From the NCBI GenBank assembly GCA_027451455.1, contig DAIDJI010000249.1, forward strand, positions 1 through 7,687: a stretch of 7,687 nt of DNA, read 5' to 3'. The notes below the pieces were generated by a model. That model did not search any database. It was not told where the DNA came from and saw only the letters and a program-made list of their open reading frames with translations. Below are positions 1 through 5,613 of this stretch, piece by piece. A program made the position numbers and the translations under genes. This stretch comes from Planctomycetales bacterium. GTDB taxonomy: Bacteria; Planctomycetota; Planctomycetia; Isosphaerales; Isosphaeraceae. Positions within the stretch are counted from its first letter, which is position 1. The number at the start of each line of letters is the position of its first letter.

Positions 1-1
1 G

Positions 2-226
2 AGCAAGTTCGACAGCTCGAAAGACAGCGGGCGACCGTTCGACTTCCCGATTGGCGGCCGTCGAGTCATCAAGGGATGGGATGAGGGTGTCGCCGGTATG
101 AAGGTCGGCGGCAAGCGCGAGCTGATTATCCCGCCCGATCTCGGCTACGGCGCCCGGGGCGCCGGCAACGTGATCCCGCCAAACGCCACGCTCTTCTTCG
201 AGGTCGAGCTACTCCAACTCCAGTGA
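2..226 (+). CDS. FKBP-type peptidyl-prolyl cis-trans isomerase, C-terminal part (5' end outside window)
   Basis: This is the last 74 codons of an FKBP-fold prolyl isomerase, which catalyses cis-trans isomerisation of Xaa-Pro bonds to help protein folding. The frame is open to the left edge and stops at TGA 224-226. Aligned by eye to human FKBP12, the visible part keeps the active-site residues: KFDSS at the start (F36/D37 equivalents), F13 (F46), VIKGW at residues 22-26 (V55, I56, W59), Y49 in LGYG (Y82), and F66 in ATLFFEVELL (F99). The fold ends at the family's normal C-terminus with no extension. The N-terminal part is missing, so I cannot tell whether the protein is cytoplasmic or carries a signal peptide. 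Family assignment is very secure; the specific gene name is not. Confidence 0.95.
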   Translation, partial: SKFDSSKDSGRPFDFPIGGRRVIKGWDEGVAGMKVGGKRELIIPPDLGYGARGAGNVIPPNATLFFEVELLQLQ

Positions 227-236
227 GTCGCGTCCT

Positions 237-279
237 GGCCCGGGGATCACGGCGAAGTTCAAACAGCCACCCCCGGGCC
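237..279 (+). terminator. GC-rich hairpin after the FKBP gene, possible terminator
   Basis: GGCCCGGGG at 237-245 is the exact reverse complement of CCCCGGGCC at 271-279, giving a 9-bp all-GC stem with a 25-nt loop. It begins 11 bases after the FKBP stop codon. What follows is only pyrimidine-rich (CTCTCTTC), not a true T-run, so it may stabilise the 3' end rather than act as a classic intrinsic terminator. Confidence 0.45.
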
Positions 280-290
280 CTCTCTTCGGA

Positions 291-318
291 TTGACCCATT
301 TCTGAGACTCGGTAATCT
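291..318 (+). promoter_or_regulatory. Sigma70-like promoter for the PEP-CTERM-like gene
   Basis: TTGACC (291-296, 5 of 6 matches to TTGACA) and TAATCT (313-318) are separated by 16 bases. Initiation would fall near 325, leaving a 5' leader of about 145 nt before the GTG start at 470. The placement just after the FKBP hairpin and before the next gene supports it. No operator-like repeat was recognised in the leader. Confidence 0.45.
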
Positions 319-469
319 AACGCCTCGACTTGAGCCCTTCTCACCTCCGTTCTCGGTTTTTCTCTATCACTGGCGATCCGACGAGCGTCTCGTCCGCGGG
401 CGAGATCGTCTCGGTCGCATTCGGCGATCGCTGATCCCCATCCTTGGGCTCGTTTCTGGGAGAGATGAA

Positions 470-1306
470 GTGACGGTACGCAACGGTGTCAACGTCGGGA
501 TTTTTCTCCGGGTCGCCTTCGCCGGGATCGCGGCCCTGATGGGCGTCGAGGCGAAGGCCGCTGGGATCTTCCGCGACCTGACCCCGATCGATCGTTCGCA
601 GCCGATCCTGCTCTCGCAGGCCGGTGACGCGATCACGCTTCGATCGCCGGGCCACCCCGGCGCGAGGCTGGCGTCCTCAGTGCCGCCAGCCTACCTGGCC
701 TTTTCACTTCACGGCGGTGAGCACATTCCGGCGAAGACGCCGATCTTCACCACCAGCTCGCAACAGGGCATCGGGCCGCTCGACCTGACTCCCTCGCTCC
801 AGCCGACCCTCAACGCCGACCTTCTCGCCGCCCGGGGCGCCCTCGTTCACGCGCCCGACGGGTCATATGCTGTTGCCATCCTCCCCAGATACGCCCGTAC
901 CCTGGATAGGCAAGGTGCGGCCTCGGGATCATCGCCCACGACCACGCTCGCCTCGATTTTCGGTCTCACTCCCCAGGCCAACTGGACCATCCAGGGAATC
1001 CCCTCGAACAGGCTCACCCAGTGGATCAAGACCGGTACGAACGAAGTCAACCATCTCACCTCGCTCGGCCTAAACCGGATCAGCAAGACGATCGGGGTGA
1101 AGATCACTCCGGTCCCGACGACCGCGAACACCTCGACCACCACAACGGCCGCCGCCCAAACGCTGATTCCGTCAGGCCCGACAACGCCATCACCGGCCCC
1201 CGAGGCTTATGCGACACCCGAGCCCGGCACCTGGCTCGTCTTCGGGCTGATCGTCGCCGCCGGGACACTCCGCCACCGGCACATTAGTTGCGACCTGGAC
1301 AAGTGA
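470..1306 (+). CDS. Secreted protein with PEP-CTERM-type sorting signal
   Basis: A 278-residue exported protein of unknown function. Residues 1-31 form a signal peptide: basic start, hydrophobic stretch around 11-25, and a likely cleavage near AKA-AG. The centre (about 33-212) matches no family I recognise. Residues 213-249 are a Thr/Ser/Pro/Ala linker. It is followed by the tripartite C-terminus of PEP-CTERM proteins: PEP at 250-252, a short hydrophobic segment (about 254-266), then basic RHRH at 268-271. In known systems exosortase cleaves at this signal during export to the cell surface or matrix; no exosortase is in the window. The start is GTG with GGGAGA at 458-463 and a 6-nt spacer. 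A minimal ORF ATG-AAG-TGA (465-473) overlaps the start. A seven-residue tail after the basic cluster is slightly longer than usual. Confidence 0.82.
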   Translation: MTVRNGVNVGIFLRVAFAGIAALMGVEAKAAGIFRDLTPIDRSQPILLSQAGDAITLRSPGHPGARLASSVPPAYLAFSLHGGEHIPAKTPIFTTSSQQGIGPLDLTPSLQPTLNADLLAARGALVHAPDGSYAVAILPRYARTLDRQGAASGSSPTTTLASIFGLTPQANWTIQGIPSNRLTQWIKTGTNEVNHLTSLGLNRISKTIGVKITPVPTTANTSTTTTAAAQTLIPSGPTTPSPAPEAYATPEPGTWLVFGLIVAAGTLRHRHISCDLDK

Positions 1307-1314
1307 CCTAAAAT

Positions 1315-1340
1315 GGAGAGGGGAACACTACTCCCTTTCC
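1315..1340 (+). terminator. Hairpin just after the PEP-CTERM-like gene
   Basis: GGAGAGGG at 1315-1322 pairs with CCCTTTCC at 1333-1340 (one G-T pair). After a bulged G at 1323, A1324 pairs with T1332, leaving a 7-nt loop. The stem starts 8 bases after the stop codon, where a terminator is expected, but no T-run follows. It could be a transcription end or an mRNA-stabilising hairpin. Confidence 0.4.
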
Positions 1341-1677
1341 GACGAGTCGACCGCCCCTGATCCGGGCCTGCCAGCGCCTGGGCCGGAGATTGCATCGAAA
1401 TCGAGAGACGTTCGACAGCATCTTGGTTCATTCGCACGTATCCACGGGTCACTACTAGCCTCTCGTGCTAGCCGGCCCGTGCGCCAACTGCGCGGAGCGA
1501 CATTGAAGGATCTTACGTTGGTTCTTTGCAACCCGCGACCCGGCGCCTCGTCGGGTACGTAGAAACATCAAGGGGCAGCAGCGACGGGGTCGAAAGAGTA
1601 GTAATGACCTGTCATGGCTCCTCTGGCCGCTCCATCCCATGGGCCTCGCACCAGGCCCAGCTCTCCATGAGGTCGTC
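1341..1677. other. Gene-free stretch between the PEP-CTERM-like and HlyIII genes
   Basis: I see no convincing gene here. Short open frames exist but lack ribosome-binding sites or recognisable protein features. Visible structure is limited to a small hairpin, CTAGC (1455-1459) with GCTAG (1467-1471) and a 7-nt loop, and a perfect short palindrome at 1604-1615 listed separately. No good -35/-10 pair for the downstream gene was found, although the stretch must hold its promoter if transcription stops near 1340. Confidence 0.5.
1604..1615. repeat. 12-bp palindrome upstream of the HlyIII gene
   Basis: ATGAC at 1604-1608 and GTCAT at 1611-1615 are exact inverted repeats around a 2-base centre. 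The site lies 62 bases before the preferred HlyIII start, within the likely promoter or leader. Its size fits a binding site for a dimeric regulator, but a palindrome this short can occur by chance and no regulator family was matched. Confidence 0.25.
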
Positions 1678-2595
1678 ATGCTGCCGATCGACCTGCGCGA
1701 GCCGATCAACGCCATGAGTCACGGGGCCGGCATGTTGATGGCAGTCCCCGTCACATGGCTGCTATGGAATCACTGCAGAAACCGGAATCCCTGCGCAGCC
1801 TCTCGGGTCTGCGGGACTGCTTCCCGTTGCGCCCCGACCGGACGCCGATGCCAGGTCGCCCGGCATCATCAGCTCAAGACGCTCTCGGTGCTGGTCTTCG
1901 GAACGACACTAACTTTCTGCTACGCCGCCAGCGCACTATTCCACGGCGTACCGTACCAGGGCGCCGCGCTGAACCCATTCCAGAGACTGGACCACATCGG
2001 AATCTACCTTCTGATCGCCGGGACCTACACGCCGATCGTCTGGTCGATGCTCCGCGGGAGATGGCTCTGGGGCACCCTCGGGATCGTCTGGGCCATCGCC
2101 CTCACCAGCGCGGTCCAAATTTGGTACGGCGGTGTCTTCCCGGTCTGGATCGCCACACCGATCTACCTGGCGATGGGTTGGGGCTCCCTGTTCTGCTATA
2201 GAGAACTGGCGCGGACCTACTCGCATCGAACCCTGCTCCCCCTGCCGATGGGAGGCGTCTTCTACTCCGTTGGTGCCGCGATCAACCTCGCGAAGTGGCC
2301 GATCCTCCTGCCCGGCATTCTCGGCGCGCATGAGCTATTCCACCTGTTTGTCATCGCCGGGAGCGCCAGCCATGTGCTCTTCATGACTCAGGTCGTGATC
2401 CCCGCTCCCTGGCCCGGTCTGGCACCAACGTCCGCCCGATCGCAGCCCATGCCCGCCCTCCTCCTGCGATGGGCACGCGCCATGCTAGGCCGCCGATTCC
2501 GCCAATGGATGCTTGCCCTCCCGCACCCTCAATGGCTTGAACCCATACTTGTCATCGAACCGCTTCCTTCCGATACTCCGCGCAAGCTCGCTTAG
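1678..2595 (+). CDS. Haemolysin III / PAQR-family seven-helix membrane protein
   Basis: A 305-residue integral membrane protein of the HlyIII/PAQR family, relatives of eukaryotic adiponectin receptors. These carry an intramembrane zinc site and in some cases act as hydrolases; the bacterial role is poorly defined. Family motifs in order: E8...N11...H15 at the start of helix 1, S85-x3-H89 at the end of helix 2, D105 in RLDHIGIYLLIAGTYTP, and H218-x3-H222 in the last helix. S85, H89, D105, H218 and H222 complete the expected zinc and catalytic set. I chose ATG 1678 because TGAGG (1668-1672) sits 5 nt upstream and the protein then begins just before the conserved REPINAMSHG; an in-frame ATG at 1639 would add 13 residues without motif. 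Unusual parts are an Arg/Cys-rich insert at about 31-67 between helices 1 and 2, and a tail of about 60 residues after the last helix. A strong terminator follows, so it is probably monocistronic. Confidence 0.9.
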   Translation: MLPIDLREPINAMSHGAGMLMAVPVTWLLWNHCRNRNPCAASRVCGTASRCAPTGRRCQVARHHQLKTLSVLVFGTTLTFCYAASALFHGVPYQGAALNPFQRLDHIGIYLLIAGTYTPIVWSMLRGRWLWGTLGIVWAIALTSAVQIWYGGVFPVWIATPIYLAMGWGSLFCYRELARTYSHRTLLPLPMGGVFYSVGAAINLAKWPILLPGILGAHELFHLFVIAGSASHVLFMTQVVIPAPWPGLAPTSARSQPMPALLLRWARAMLGRRFRQWMLALPHPQWLEPILVIEPLPSDTPRKLA

Positions 2596-2628
2596 GTTTG
2601 GGAGATTCCGACTCCTGATAAAGCGGTC

Positions 2629-2666
2629 GCCGGAGCAGTTTCTCAGGGCTGCGCCGGCTTTTTTTT
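2629..2666 (+). terminator. Intrinsic terminator of the HlyIII gene
   Basis: GCCGG-A-GCAG (2629-2638) pairs with CTGC-G-CCGGC (2649-2658). This gives nine GC-rich pairs around one A/G mismatch, with a 10-nt loop, followed at once by eight T residues (2659-2666). It lies 33 bases after the HlyIII stop codon. It is the only textbook rho-independent terminator in the window and separates the HlyIII transcript from the Rrf2 gene. Confidence 0.88.
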
Positions 2667-2777
2667 GCGCACAGAAGTGACTTTCTAAGCGAAGCTGCCT
2701 CTAGAGAGCCTGATTTGGCGTCCACACAGATGCTGCGACCTCAGAAATGGAATCCAGACTGGAAGGTGAGGCATTCG

Positions 2778-2820
2778 CTGTCTATAACAGTACATGTCCT
2801 GAAAACGGATCCCGATGTCC
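2778..2820 (+). promoter_or_regulatory. Predicted promoter and operator of the Rrf2 gene
   Basis: TATAAC at 2783-2788 is a good -10 hexamer, but the -35 at the right distance is poor. The -10 lies inside an inverted repeat, CTGT (2778-2781) and ACAG (2787-2790). Just downstream ATGTCC occurs twice, at 2794-2799 and 2815-2820, exactly 21 bases apart, about two helical turns. These elements cover the expected start site near 2795. Rrf2 proteins often repress their own genes as dimers, so autoregulation is plausible but not shown. Confidence 0.4.
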
Positions 2821-2851
2821 AAAAGATGCGAATTTCTGAGGTGGGTTTACG

Positions 2852-3331
2852 ATGATCTCTCAAACGGCCGAATATGCCCTGCGAGCGGTGGTTTACCTGG
2901 GTAGCCAGACAGGTCGGCCTACTACAACGCAACGGATTGCGGAGGCGACCCAAGTTCCTGTTGGATACCTATCGAAGGTCTTGCAATCGCTGGGGAAGGC
3001 AGGATTGGTCGAGGCGCAGCGTGGATTGCGAGGCGGATATGTGCTGGCTCGGCCAGTGGACGAACTAACCGTGCTGGAGGTCATCCATTCTGTGGACCCG
3101 CTTCAGCGGATCGTGGAGTGTCCTCTTGGGCTTCAAGCGCACGGCGAGGAGCTTTGCTCCCTGCATCGATGCCTGGATCACGGCATTGCTCAGGTGGAGA
3201 CACTGTATCGGGACATGACGATCGAAAGGTTGATCCGGGAGCAGGGCGCCGACCGCAAGCCTCTTTGCGAAAGAGAGATGAGCCTCTCGACGGCGAGTGA
3301 GACGAACGGCAATTCAAACCGCGGATGGTAA
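2852..3331 (+). CDS. Rrf2-family transcriptional regulator
   Basis: A 159-residue DNA-binding regulator of the Rrf2 family (relatives of IscR, NsrR and CymR). The N-terminus MISQTAEYALRAVVYL is characteristic. A winged helix-turn-helix spans about 8-68, with the recognition region VPVGYLSKVLQSLGKAGLV (35-53) and wing RGLRGGYVLARP (57-68), followed by the dimerisation helix. Cys90, Cys102 and Cys107 in the CPLGL...LCSLHRCLD region lie where iron-sulfur members bind their cluster. Their spacing (11 and 4 residues between) differs from E. coli NsrR and IscR, so cluster binding and the sensed signal (nitric oxide, iron-sulfur status or redox) are unresolved. Cys139 lies in a tail of about 30 residues that looks unstructured. 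GAGGTG (2838-2843) with 8-nt spacing supports the ATG. Third-position GC is visibly lower than in the genes that follow (hand estimate about 55-60% over the first 34 codons, against about 90% in a 40-codon stretch of the next gene). Confidence 0.92.
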   Translation: MISQTAEYALRAVVYLGSQTGRPTTTQRIAEATQVPVGYLSKVLQSLGKAGLVEAQRGLRGGYVLARPVDELTVLEVIHSVDPLQRIVECPLGLQAHGEELCSLHRCLDHGIAQVETLYRDMTIERLIREQGADRKPLCEREMSLSTASETNGNSNRGW

Positions 3332-3349
3332 GCTTGCCGGCACGATGCG

Positions 3350-3377
3350 TTGCCCCTGCCATGGTCGTTGCGATAAT
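3350..3377 (+). promoter_or_regulatory. Sigma70-like promoter for the ExbB/ExbD operon
   Basis: TTGCCC (3350-3355) and GATAAT (3372-3377, 5 of 6 matches to TATAAT) are separated by 16 bases. Initiation near 3384 would leave a leader of about 47 nt before the GTG start at 3431. It lies in the 99-bp gap after the Rrf2 gene, where no terminator was seen, so read-through from the regulator gene could also contribute. Confidence 0.4.
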
Positions 3378-3430
3378 TTGAGAGTGTGCGTCGAGACGAC
3401 CGGTGAACAGCGAGTAGCGGGGGCCATCGC

Positions 3431-4444
3431 GTGGCCGTGACGGATTTTGCGAATCGGGATTGGGGCATCGCCCTGGCTATATGCCTAGGCCTGATGCTGA
3501 TGATAATTGGAACAGCGAAGACTGCCCGAGGCCAGGAGATCCGGCGTGGGACCTCCGTTCCATCAGCCGTTGTCTCGGAGGGCCCGAGCGATCCGGCCTC
3601 GACCGACGTCGAGCCGGTCCCTGCTGATTCGACCGGTGAAGGGACCCAGTCGATGACCGGCTGGATCATCCGCGGCTCCGGTTACATCGGGCTTATCATC
3701 CTGTTCATGTCGTTCTACCTCTTCGCCTTGGTGGTTTGGATGTTCCTGCACTACCGTGCCGCGGTCGCCGTGCCCCGGGGAATGGTGGAGGAACTCGAGG
3801 ATCTGCTCGATCGGAGCCGGTTCAAGGAAGCGTACGAACGGTTGGCAGAGGACGATTCGTTCCTCGCTCAGGTGCTGCGCTCTGGGGTCCGCAAGTTGCC
3901 GAACGGGCTTGACCCCGCCCGTCGCGCGATGGAACTGGCGAACGAGGATGTCACGATGCAGATGGAGCATCGGACGACTTACCTGGCGACGGTCGGTACG
4001 CTCGGGCCGATGATCGGCCTCGTGGGGACCGTCTACGGGATGATCAAGTCGTTCCAGGTGATCGCTCAGGCGGGCGCGTCGCCACAGGCGAGCGACCTCG
4101 CGGCGGGAATCTCGACGGCGCTCTTCGCGACGCTGGAGGGGATCGCGATCTCGATCCCGGCGATTTACTTCTATGCGATGTTCCGCAATCGGATCGCGCG
4201 GCTCTCGCTGGAAGTGGGGATGATGGCCGATCCGCTCCTGGAACGGTTCGGGCCCGGCGTTCAGACGAGCCGACTTGCCCCATCCGCTGGTGCAGGCCCT
4301 TCGTCCACTTCCCCGCCCTCGCCCTCGCCTCACGCTCATCCGTTCGCAGTCAACGCTGCGATCGCCGCGGGCTCCACCCAGCCTGGAAGTGGACCACTTC
4401 GAGCCGCCCTCCCGTCCTCAGGCTCGTCACACGTCGACGATTGA
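3431..4444 (+). CDS. MotA/TolQ/ExbB-family proton channel subunit (ExbB-like)
   Basis: A 337-residue inner-membrane protein of the ExbB/TolQ family, which with ExbD/TolR uses the proton gradient to drive work across the cell envelope. Residues 1-35 look like a signal peptide (hydrophobic 12-28, probable cleavage before QE), followed by an acidic, disordered linker to about 75. The three family helices are at about 84-107, 184-207 (YLATVGTLGPMIGLVGTVYG, the conserved core) and 223-250 (AAGISTALFATLEGIAISIP). The cytoplasmic segment between helices 1 and 2 carries the usual EELEDLL...EAYERL helices and R164-RAMEL. From about 282 the tail is Ser/Pro/Ala-rich. The added N-terminal export segment and the tail make it longer than E. 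coli ExbB. The start is GTG, with only a weak G-rich site (3419-3423); a second in-frame GTG is at 3437. It is first in the operon, 45 nt before the next gene. Confidence 0.92.
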   Translation: MAVTDFANRDWGIALAICLGLMLMIIGTAKTARGQEIRRGTSVPSAVVSEGPSDPASTDVEPVPADSTGEGTQSMTGWIIRGSGYIGLIILFMSFYLFALVVWMFLHYRAAVAVPRGMVEELEDLLDRSRFKEAYERLAEDDSFLAQVLRSGVRKLPNGLDPARRAMELANEDVTMQMEHRTTYLATVGTLGPMIGLVGTVYGMIKSFQVIAQAGASPQASDLAAGISTALFATLEGIAISIPAIYFYAMFRNRIARLSLEVGMMADPLLERFGPGVQTSRLAPSAGAGPSSTSPPSPSPHAHPFAVNAAIAAGSTQPGSGPLRAALPSSGSSHVDD

Positions 4445-4489
4445 GTCAGCCGTGGCCCCGCACCGCCCAACCCGATTGCAGGAGGCCCC

Positions 4490-4972
4490 ATGCCGAGCCA
4501 CCATCGACGTTCCTCGCTTTCATTCAATCCAAACCTCACCCCACTACTCGATGTCGTCCTCCAGCTCATCACCTTCTTCATGATGCTGGTCCACTTCAGT
4601 TCGCGCCTGGAAGGAGCCAACAAGGCGATCCGCCTGCCGATAGCGCCGGCCGCTCTGCCGGGATCGGACCTAACGTTCGACCGCCTGACGGTCACGATGG
4701 ACGCTCAAGGCCGACTTCAGGACGGCGGTCAGTGGCTAGAAGCGGAAATGGCCTCGACCTGGTGGGCTCAGCAGGCGCAGATTCGGCGCGAGGGTCTGAA
4801 GGCCATTCGCGGGAAAGGGCCCCCGATAGAATCCGATGAGTTGCCCACGATTGTGATCCTTCGGGCCGATCGAACCGCCTCGTACGGCTCAGTCCGGCGG
4901 GCCCTCGCCGCCGCGCAGGATCAAGGGTTCGCCCATTTCAGCCTTATCGTACTGAGGAGGCACGGCCGATGA
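4490..4972 (+). CDS. ExbD/TolR-family biopolymer transport protein (first copy)
   Basis: A 160-residue ExbD/TolR-type protein: a short cytoplasmic N-terminus, one membrane helix (about 17-35) and a periplasmic domain. FNPNLTPLLDVVLQLITFF matches the family signature, and Asp21 is equivalent to the essential proton-carrying aspartate (Asp25 of E. coli ExbD). The periplasmic part includes TVTMDAQGRLQDGGQWL (67-83) and the closing IVILRADRTASYGSV (121-135), typical of the small alpha/beta domain. AGGAGG at 4480-4485 is a strong ribosome-binding site, spaced 4 nt from the ATG. Its stop codon overlaps the start of the second ExbD gene (ATGA at 4969-4972). It should form the PMF-driven complex with the upstream ExbB-like protein. 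Confidence 0.92.
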   Translation: MPSHHRRSSLSFNPNLTPLLDVVLQLITFFMMLVHFSSRLEGANKAIRLPIAPAALPGSDLTFDRLTVTMDAQGRLQDGGQWLEAEMASTWWAQQAQIRREGLKAIRGKGPPIESDELPTIVILRADRTASYGSVRRALAAAQDQGFAHFSLIVLRRHGR

Positions 4973-5613
4973 ACTTTGGCGATGGGATCGGCGCCGGCGG
5001 GGGCCTGGTCGGAGGGTGGCCCCTCTCTGGCCCCGAGCGAGACCCGACAACCGCCCGGAACGAGGTGGTCGCTCCCGATCTGCCTCGATCGCGACGCTAC
5101 CGACCGACTGCCCCCGAAGAGGTCGCTTTTCCCGTCGCGCCCATGCTCGACATGGCCTTCCAACTCCTGGCCTTTTTCATCCTGACCTTCAAGTCCCCGT
5201 CGGACGAGACGCACCTCGACCTCGACCTCCCCACGACACCCGCCGCGCTCCCCGCCGCCGCCGAGGGGCGAGCCCGCCCCCGAGAGCTTCGTCGGGCCGA
5301 TACCGACCTGGAAAACGATCTGCTTATCCGCGCCGAGGCCAACGACCTGGGCGACCTGAAGAACCTTCGACTTGGCGAGGCGACCGTCCCCGATCTCCCA
5401 ACTCTCAGTCGACGACTTCGCCAGTATGCCCGCCTCCTCGATGGACGTTCCCTTCGCGTTCGACTGGTCGCCGACGATCGCCTCCGCTACGAACCGGCGG
5501 CTCAGATCATCTCTACTTGCTCGGCAGCGGGTGTCTACTCGATCCGGCTCTCGCCGACCGGCGGACCACCGCCGATCGGTCCAGCGTTGAGCCGCCAGAG
5601 GTCCTCGAGATGA
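4969..5613 (+). CDS. ExbD/TolR-family biopolymer transport protein (second, divergent copy)
   Basis: A 214-residue second ExbD-type subunit, clearly diverged from the first. It has a Gly/Pro/Arg-rich cytoplasmic N-terminus of about 50 residues, then FPVAPMLDMAFQLLAFFILTF (54-74) as the membrane helix. Asp61 is in the position of the proton-carrying aspartate. The periplasmic part starts with LDLDLPTTPAALP (83-95), has a linker rich in charged residues (about 98-140), and ends in the alpha/beta closing motif VRLVADDRLRYEPAAQIISTCSAAGVYSIRL. GAGGAGG (4954-4960) with 8-nt spacing supports the start, and the ATGA overlap with the first ExbD indicates translational coupling. Its own stop overlaps the next start in the same way (5610-5613). 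Two unequal ExbDs beside one ExbB suggest either a heteromeric ExbD pair or alternative partners. Confidence 0.9.
   Translation: MNFGDGIGAGGGLVGGWPLSGPERDPTTARNEVVAPDLPRSRRYRPTAPEEVAFPVAPMLDMAFQLLAFFILTFKSPSDETHLDLDLPTTPAALPAAAEGRARPRELRRADTDLENDLLIRAEANDLGDLKNLRLGEATVPDLPTLSRRLRQYARLLDGRSLRVRLVADDRLRYEPAAQIISTCSAAGVYSIRLSPTGGPPPIGPALSRQRSSR

Noticed and set aside
1526..1717. 63-residue plus-strand frame before the HlyIII gene
   Set aside because: Low-complexity Arg/Ser-rich sequence that overlaps the start of the HlyIII gene out of frame and has no support for its start.
1755..2201. 148-residue plus-strand frame inside the HlyIII gene
   Set aside because: From about 1870 onward it is a plain shadow of conserved HlyIII helices. 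Only its first part is of interest, as a possible sign of a frameshift, and is treated as a finding.
2821..2840. NsrR-like half site AAGATGCGAATTT before the Rrf2 gene
   Set aside because: It resembles one half of the NsrR box, but the expected inverted second half is absent, so I do not call a binding site.
3563..4339. 258-residue minus-strand open frame opposite the ExbB gene
   Set aside because: It is an antisense shadow of a GC-rich gene: Arg/His/Asp-rich composition, no family motif and no Shine-Dalgarno sequence, while the plus strand has clear ExbB helices.
5016..5609. In-frame upstream extension of the 5610 gene across the second ExbD gene (436-residue frame)
   Set aside because: It lies out of frame over a confident ExbD gene, has Arg/Pro-rich shadow composition, and the coupled ATG at 5610 begins a proper signal peptide with a ribosome-binding site.
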